DNA of 35,615 nucleotides from Chara braunii (taxonomy: Eukaryota > Streptophyta > Charophyceae > Charales > Characeae), in NCBI GenBank assembly GCA_003427395.1, contig BFEA01000017.1, forward strand, positions 2,563,450 to 2,599,064, written 5' to 3'. A program made the translations under genes and the position numbers. Below the pieces are notes generated by a model. The model made no database searches, had not been told where the DNA came from, and saw only the letters and a program-made list of their open reading frames with translations. Positions within the stretch are counted from its first letter, which is position 1. Every line of letters begins with the position of its first letter. Of this stretch, positions 30,481-35,615 are shown piece after piece.

Positions 30481-31995
30481 CTTCATGCTTTCCGCTTCCG
30501 CTCACTCCCTCCATAGCTCATTCCTCCTCTCCGTATTCACCTGGCGCCCCTTTTCTATACAGATCCATTTTCGCCTTCCCGTTGCTCCGCTCCGTTGCCT
30601 TAGCACTTGTCACTTTGTTGCCTTGCTTTGCCCGTTCATGTTAGCGCAGCCCAGCAAGATCTGTCGCTCCGGCTATCCAAGCAAGATTCTGATGGAAACC
30701 AGCAGACTGGCTGGTAAGTACCTTGCCCCTCGTTCCCTCCACTCGTTCCGCCAGCACCTCAGCGGAGCTGCTCCCCCCGCTGCTGCGACCAGCCCGAGGA
30801 AGACTTCAAGAGTTTTGCCTCTATACCCGAAGGTTGACGACCGGCCTGCTTGGCTGCTATCACTGTGGCCTTCACCACAGCGGAAATCTGCTACGAAATG
30901 CTTAACAACTCACCTGTCGAATCAATCAGCCCCAACAGTGGCTGCTACTGAGGTGCGCGACCTATGCTTGGTAGTCCCGGCCAGCCCAACGCTACGGCGA
31001 GCAGCAGAAGGACGCCGGCCTGCTGCGAAGCCTGCAGCCTCGGCCCTCAACCTAGGGGACACAGGTCTTGGCACATATTTTAGTGGTAATAACAAATGTT
31101 AAATTAAGAAATTTAAAGACCGACATAGAGAGGGGTTTTCAGTTGGGCAGCCTCTAGCATGGTGCGCTCATTTCTCTGCGCCCCGGCTCACTTCATCACA
31201 ATCAGCAGTTGACGACAGGGCGCCTGCAGAAAGTCCCCGATGCTTAGTTTCTTCCGGCTCGTAGAATCGATCACCCACCTGCTCGCATGTACGTTGAACT
31301 CCTCGATCCGCGCTCCAAGACTGGCAAGATAGGGGACTTTCACCAGCATCCCGAACATGCAGGAACCCGCAAGTCAAAACACAGGCGGCACTCGCTCAAG
31401 TCCCTTGACCGTCGTGACAGCCTCTAACTCCGGCGTCGCGTTTGAGTCAAGGAACAATGAAGCGTAATAATAATACAAAAGTAACTAATAAATTATTTTA
31501 AAACTTTAAATTGTCAAAACGTGATGAATGAGGAAAAAGAAAACACTAGCATCGTTGTGACACCGCCAACAGCAAAACCAAGGGGAATAGCCCCACCTCA
31601 TTGCCGTTTAATCTCGATCCCTGAATCTCTTTGATGAAAGTCCTACATAGTAACCAATAGTGCTAGGCCCAAAGCTGAGCCTAGCGTTAGTGAACGCCTA
31701 CACAAGTTCGTACCTTGTCGCGCACAAGCCTACCAAAATGTTATAAACCACATTATCGTCAATGCCGCCCTCCGTACGAACACACATACTGTGTTCAAAC
31801 GTACTGGTCGTAAATAAAAGACTTCAATGCCTGCACGCCTACACACTCTCTGCCCTAGTCAACCACCCAATCAATGTAAACCAAGACTACAACCACGCCT
31901 CGCACAGTATGCTTAAACTTTAGAACAAACTTATTCTCTATCGCTTGCAAAAACCAAAGCGGATACCCTTGTAAAGGTATTCCGACCAACGCCGC

Positions 31996-32189
31996 CCCCA
32001 CATCCCCCAACCCCCAAGGTCCCCAGTTATGTGTGTGCAGGTGTGCTGTTTGTGCTTATGTCTATGTGTGTGCAGGTGTAGTGTGTGGCCTTATGTGTAT
32101 GTGTGTGCATGTGTGAATCACTGAGAGAGTGTGTTTGTACATGGACATGTATCTATGCGCATGTGTTTGTGTATGTGTGTGTTTGTAAG

Positions 32190-32238
<49 letters not shown>

Positions 32239-32360
32239 ATGATTGTTGATGTGTGTGTGCACGATTGTTGGTGTGTGTGTACATGTGTGTGTGCACATGT
32301 GTGTGTGTTTGTGTGTTTGTGTGTTTATGTATGTGTGTATGTTTTCTTTCTTTTTAATTT
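31996..32360. repeat. GT-rich region with (GT)n core
   Basis: Alternating TG-rich DNA, pure (GT)n at 32195-32237. Frames here encode only Cys-Val or His-Thr repeats and are not genes. Confidence 0.95.
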
Positions 32361-32447
32361 TATTTTTATGTTTTTCTTTTTTAATATATGAAGTTCAAAA
32401 ACATAATAAAAAAATGTGGTTGTACATCTTTGAAATATCTATAACCC

Positions 32448-33195
32448 CAGGGTTGCCAGGCCGAACGTACGAAGGCCCCTAAGCTGACCCCCGAACGTTC
32501 GGGCTCCCCGGTTCAGACCCCGCAAAAAAATATTTTGACACCTAAGTATTATTATTTTTTTCTGATTTGTTTTTTTGTGAGTTCTTTGTGATGTAAGGTA
32601 TGTCCCTCTTAATTTTGAAGCTATTCTGTTTAGCCAAAAAAAAACTGAAAAATCGGCAAAGATGGTGGTGTCAAAACTTGCTTGCCCAGTCACTAATTTG
32701 TTTTTTCTCTCTTTTCACTTTTTGTTATTTCTCTATTTCAGCGCATGAAAAAAATATTATTTTTTCAAACTTTATTTGCAGATTCTCAATAATGTGAGAT
32801 ACACATATATAAAATTTCATGGCATTTGACACAATAAAAAAAAAAATGAAAAATCGTCAAAGATGACGGTGTCAAAAACATGTTCGCCCACTCAATAATT
32901 TCATTATTGTTTTACTTTTTCTAATTTCATTATTATTATTTAGTTTTAGTACTTGATTTTTATTTGAAATTTGGTAAAGAATTTGGATGTAACGCTGAGG
33001 CAAATGTTGTTTAGTTTATTATTCTGCATAACATAATAGTTTTTTCAGATTTTTTGGAATTCCGTTTTTTTTTTGTTTTTTTTGTTTTTTTTGGGTCCGC
33101 GTTCGGCCGAACAGCCGAACGCGTCGAGAGGGGGTGCCAAACGTTCAGACGTTCGGGTTCGGGCGTTCGGCNCGTCCCGAACGCCGGCAACCCTG
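32448..33195. mobile_element. Non-autonomous hAT-type element (MITE)
   Basis: The left end is CAGGGTTGCC (32448) and the right end GGCAACCCTG (33186-33195), perfect 10-bp inverted ends of the hAT kind. The flanking 8-mers TATAACCC (32440-32447) and TATAACTC (33196-33203) match at 7 of 8, as expected for a hAT target duplication. Both subterminal regions are loaded with GTTCGG/CCGAAC words in both orientations, likely transposase-binding sites. The centre is AT-rich and has an internal repeat (GAAAAATCGGCAAAGATG 32647; GAAAAATCGTCAAAGATG 32848). No transposase is encoded. One N at 33172. Confidence 0.75.
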
Positions 33196-33203
33196 TATAA
33201 CTC

Positions 33204-33685
33204 TATATTTTTATTTATTTATTTCTGCCTTTTTTTAGCCCGAGAAAAATCTGTGACACTAAAAAAAAGACACTCATTTCGTCTTTTGTTTTTGTTTTTT
33301 TTCATTGTGTTCATGTTTTTTATTTTTAAAAATATTGTCAAAGCTCAAAAAAAAAAAAAAAAAAAAAAGAGGTTGTAGACCTCAAAAAGATCTACAACAC
33401 AATATTTTTGTTTACTTTTTGATAATTTTTCGCACGTGAAAAAATTCATCGCGGGTCCCGGTGAAACCCGTTGTTTCAGCGTTTAAACGGGGAATTCAAC
33501 GGAATTCAACGGCACCCGTGTTGAATCCAATTTCAGACCCAGGTATTTGGTGCAACTTTCAGTCTAGATACCTGTATGTAATGCAGTACCCATGGGAGAA
33601 ACCAAGACAATAATACATAAGAAGAAGAAACAAGAACAAGAGCCAACACCCCGCCACACACACACACACACCAATCCCTGGCCTT
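33204..33685. other. AT-rich spacer with poly(A) and a hairpin
   Basis: A 22-nt poly(A) at 33347-33368 is followed by TTGTAGACCT-CAAAA-AGATCTACAA, a 10-pair hairpin with one mismatch. A short CA run lies at 33656-33671. No gene. Confidence 0.5.
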
Positions 33686-33739
33686 GGATCAATCCCCGTC
33701 ATCGTAGAGAAGAAATAAATACTTGGGGAAACCTGCTCG

Positions 33740-34124
33740 ATGCCGCTCTGTGATGACCCGCCTGAGATTCGGCTAGCATGTGGTTCACATGCCTTGTCCC
33801 GTGAGGATTATGAAGGGATCGCCCATGCGAGCTTTTGTTTTCGTATGTACCATGATATTCAGTACGGCACACTGATGTACGGCACTCTGACATGTTATGT
33901 GCTATCTGTAGACAGAGCTGGAACGACAATACCTCTACAATTGCCATCGGTGTGCCTCTGTGCTCCTGGCATGTAGGGCCCACGCGGCCTGCGACATCTG
34001 TCTATGCCATGCCATCCAACGTGGCACCTGCGCCTGCAAGAGTTGGATGTGCTGCTTCCACCGTCCACACCCAACCCGGTCCTGTCTGGTCTGTAAACTG
34101 TGTAGAGGTGGCCACTTGCCATAG
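33740..34124 (+). CDS. Cys-rich RING-like protein, copy 1, two exons (33740-33842, 33916-34124)
   Basis: Exon 1 reads MPLCDDPPEIRLACGSHALS then REDYEGIA, like the front of a RING finger (C-x4-C in TCSMPLC if the frame is taken one step upstream, then CG-x-H). C|GTATGT at 33843 and GTAGACAG ending 33915 form a 73-bp intron. Joining them keeps frame into exon 2, which is packed with Cys/His pairs: NCHRC, CDICLCH, CACKSWMCCFH and CLVCKLC, then TAG. The total is 103 residues. Zinc binding is a safe inference; a ubiquitin-ligase role is not shown. Upstream, a TAA closes the frame 8 codons before the ATG, while copy 2 stays open there, so copy 1 may be truncated at its N-terminus. Confidence 0.45.
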
Positions 34125-34365
34125 GTAACGACTGCTCCTCGACTCGAAAGCTCATGCAACCCAAACACTGACTGGCCTCGTGTTCCATTCTAGAGTCATC
34201 TGCTCCAGTAGTGAGCATTTAACACCATGTGAGAACTCCACGGACTATTTCCTGCCTCCCTCATGTTCTGTACTAGTAGTAAACGCATACAGGTAAGTGT
34301 CATTGGATCAACTCCCCGTCGTCGTAGAGAAGAAACAAATACTAGTCTTGGGGAAACCTGCTCAA

Positions 34366-34733
34366 TGCCGCTCTGTGATGACCCGCCTGAGATTCGGCTA
34401 GCATGTGCCGTGAGGATTATGCAGGGATCGCCCATGCGAGCTTTTGTTTTCGTATGTATCATGCTATTCAATACGGCACACTCATGTACGGCACCCTGAC
34501 ATGTCGTGTGCTGTCTGTAGACAGAGCCGGAACGACAATACCTCTACAATTGCTGTCGGTGTGCCTCTGCGCTCCTGGCATGTAGGGCCCATGCGGCCTG
34601 CGACATCTGTCTATGCCATGCCACCCACCGTGGCACCTGCGCCTGCAAGAATTGGATGTGCTGTTTCCACCATCCACACCCGACCCGGTCCTGTCTGGTC
34701 TGTAAACAGTGTAGAGGTGGCCACTTGCCATAG
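34366..34733 (+). pseudogene. Cys-rich RING-like protein, copy 2, broken in exon 1
   Basis: Same two-exon layout as copy 1. Exon 1 stays open further upstream (REETNTSLGETCSMPLC), but a 16-bp deletion after GCTAGCATGT (around 34407) shifts the frame. The intron ends (TTTTC|GTATGT; GTAGACAG) and exon 2 (34525-34733) are intact. Between the two exon-2 copies I count eight amino-acid-changing and three silent substitutions, with all cysteines kept and one gained, so there is no sign of purifying selection. Confidence 0.5.
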
Positions 34734-34948
34734 GCAACGACTGCTCCTCAACGCGAAAGCTCATGCAACCCAAACACCGACTGGCCTCATGTGCCATTCT
34801 AGAGCCGTCTGCTCCAGTGGTCACTTAGAACGGTGTGCGAACTCCACGGCCTACCTCCTGCCTCCCTCCTGTTCTGTACTACTAGTAAACGCATATACAG
34901 ATAAGCGTCGTTAAAGCACCAGTACTTGGGCCACCTAACGGCTGCGGG

Positions 34949-34985
<37 letters not shown>
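34949..34985 (+). repeat. Poly(A) run, 37 nt
   Basis: Follows GGCTGCGGG shortly after the end of the second Cys-rich unit. Could be a retroposon tail, but no target duplication was found. Confidence 0.9.
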
Positions 34986-34988
<3 letters not shown>

Positions 34989-35562
34989 TAGAAATGTAGC
35001 AGTCAGATGAATTTGGGTGCTCCTGTAATGGCCCGTACGTTTCCTAAAATTGCAGCTTATGTACGGGCACAACTTTAGGAGGTGCTGGTGGTTTAAGAGA
35101 AGAGACAAAAATATAAGCTGAACTTGAAGATCTGAGGACAAACGAACAGGAATATTATACCTCCACGTTTACTCTGCCTCCTCCTTTCATAATATGCAAG
35201 TGGGCCATCATGGCACACAAGCATGTGGGCAGCTAGCGCTCAACCAGAATCAATGTGGAGAGTCTTGTACACGAGAGCCACAGTAAAAAGGGACACAGTA
35301 AAAAGGGACACAGTAAAAAGGGAGCCGCAAGGACAAATGAAATGTGTACCCAAAAAAGCCAAAGTGAACACAGTTAAGAAAAGGGATTCTAACACTTCGA
35401 TTTTGTTCCATGTTGCTTGCTAAAGACTAGTATACGTAAAACTGTTGCAGCGTTGTTGGATTGTCTCAATTCGAGTGTTTTCTTTGTCCGCAATAGGACT
35501 AACGCTGCTTCAATTTTGGATCTACTCATCTGGGTGGTATAGGGGCTGTTGTGGTGAAAAGT
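34986..35562. other. Intergenic stretch without a gene
   Basis: Holds three exact 15-bp units CACAGTAAAAAGGGA at 35279-35323 and an inverted pair GCCCGTACGT (35030) / ATGTACGGGC (35059). Frames are short and not protein-like. Confidence 0.5.
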
Positions 35563-35563
35563 C

Positions 35564-35566
<3 letters not shown>

Positions 35567-35615
<49 letters not shown>
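35567..35615. repeat. (AC)n microsatellite at the window end
   Basis: Pure AC repeat running off the window, 49 nt or longer. Confidence 0.95.

Larger units (their letters stand above)
22856..31995 (+). repeat. Long repeat A2 (second copy), interrupted by a LINE
   Basis: Diverged copy of A1, collinear from CACTGCTCACAATCAGAG to the first codons of ORF1 (GCGGATACCCTTGTAA at 31959, reading A-D-T-L-V-K-V-F). Differences from A1: five instead of about one and a half 117-bp repeats (23520-24110), a LINE insertion (24246-26459), a 224-bp duplication (28271-28718) and a 73-bp duplication (30230-30375). Its end runs into GT-rich DNA, so the third coding block is absent. Confidence 0.7.
33686..34915. 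repeat. Tandem duplication, about 619-bp unit
   Basis: GGATCAATCCCCGTC at 33686 recurs as GGATCAACTCCCCGTC at 34305, and the copies stay about 93% alike to the end of unit 2 at TACTAGTAAACGCATA. Each unit carries one copy of the Cys-rich two-exon gene below. At unit ends, CATACAG|GTAAGTGTC (copy 1, 34293) is a strong 5' splice site, whereas copy 2 reads ACAGATAAGCG and has lost the GT. Confidence 0.9.

Noticed and set aside
30485-31102. 205-aa ORF in A2
   Set aside because: Composition follows the C-rich repeat, the equivalent A1 region does not keep the frame, and it crosses a conserved GTAAGT site.
32062-32482. ORFs encoding Cys-Val or His-Thr repeats
   Set aside because: Translation of a GT microsatellite.
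33895-34824. Minus-strand ORFs of 107 and 118 aa, one in each tandem unit
   Set aside because: They overlap the Cys-rich exon 2 antisense; the splice signals and Cys spacing favour the plus strand.

Overview
This window is nuclear DNA from a eukaryote and consists almost entirely of mobile-element debris; I see no intact single-copy host gene. Spliced exon signatures, poly(A) tails, microsatellites, a DUF7869-type element and a GIY-YIG/reverse-transcriptase element with the nuclease upstream point to a large repeat-rich genome. A streptophyte alga such as Chara is my best guess, but that is inference, not proof.

Layout. 1-1085: two tandem duplications (about 275 and 151 bp units). 932-4017: a large gene of the DUF7869 transposon-associated family, broken by one amber stop and a later frameshift. 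4497-5625: a possible spliced exon followed by a 536-bp tandem duplication. 5.6-6.9 kb: AT-rich, with a tRNA-like Pol III promoter pair. 7.0-8.8 kb: no gene. 8877-10989, minus strand: a Gag-like frame with two TGA stops and an unrecognised ORF upstream of it. 11.0-13.1 kb: no gene. 13.17-14.27 kb: a stretch very dense in inverted repeats.

14.1-32.0 kb is one composite structure. A long non-coding repeat (A1, about 14340-20125) is followed by a coding block (coiled-coil/SAP-like ORF1, GIY-YIG nuclease, reverse transcriptase; 20094-22781) and then a second diverged copy of the repeat (A2, about 22856-31995). A remnant resembling the RT 3' end lies just before A1, and the first codons of ORF1 reappear at the end of A2. 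So this is part of a tandem array of units of about 8.5 kb, laid out like a Penelope-like element with N-terminal GIY-YIG. The coding block is decayed: three in-frame stops in RT, one catalytic aspartate lost, and frameshifts in ORF1.

The most unusual signal lies inside A1/A2. Families of short repeats each form a hairpin in which the loop sequence is constant while the stem arms differ from copy to copy and still pair (compensatory changes). One family (loop core CCAATCTTATGGAAC) occurs about eight times in A1 and recurs in A2; another (period about 177 bp) occurs three times in each copy.

A2 was later hit by a LINE whose 5' part is inverted relative to its 3' part (a twin-priming-like structure), with a poly(A) tail and a likely 10-bp target duplication. 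32.0-32.35 kb is GT-rich. 32448-33195 is a non-autonomous hAT-type element with CAGGGTTGCC ends and a 7/8-matching 8-bp target duplication. 33686-34915 is a tandem duplication of a small spliced Cys-rich (RING-like) gene in which each copy carries different lesions. The window ends in a (CA)n microsatellite.
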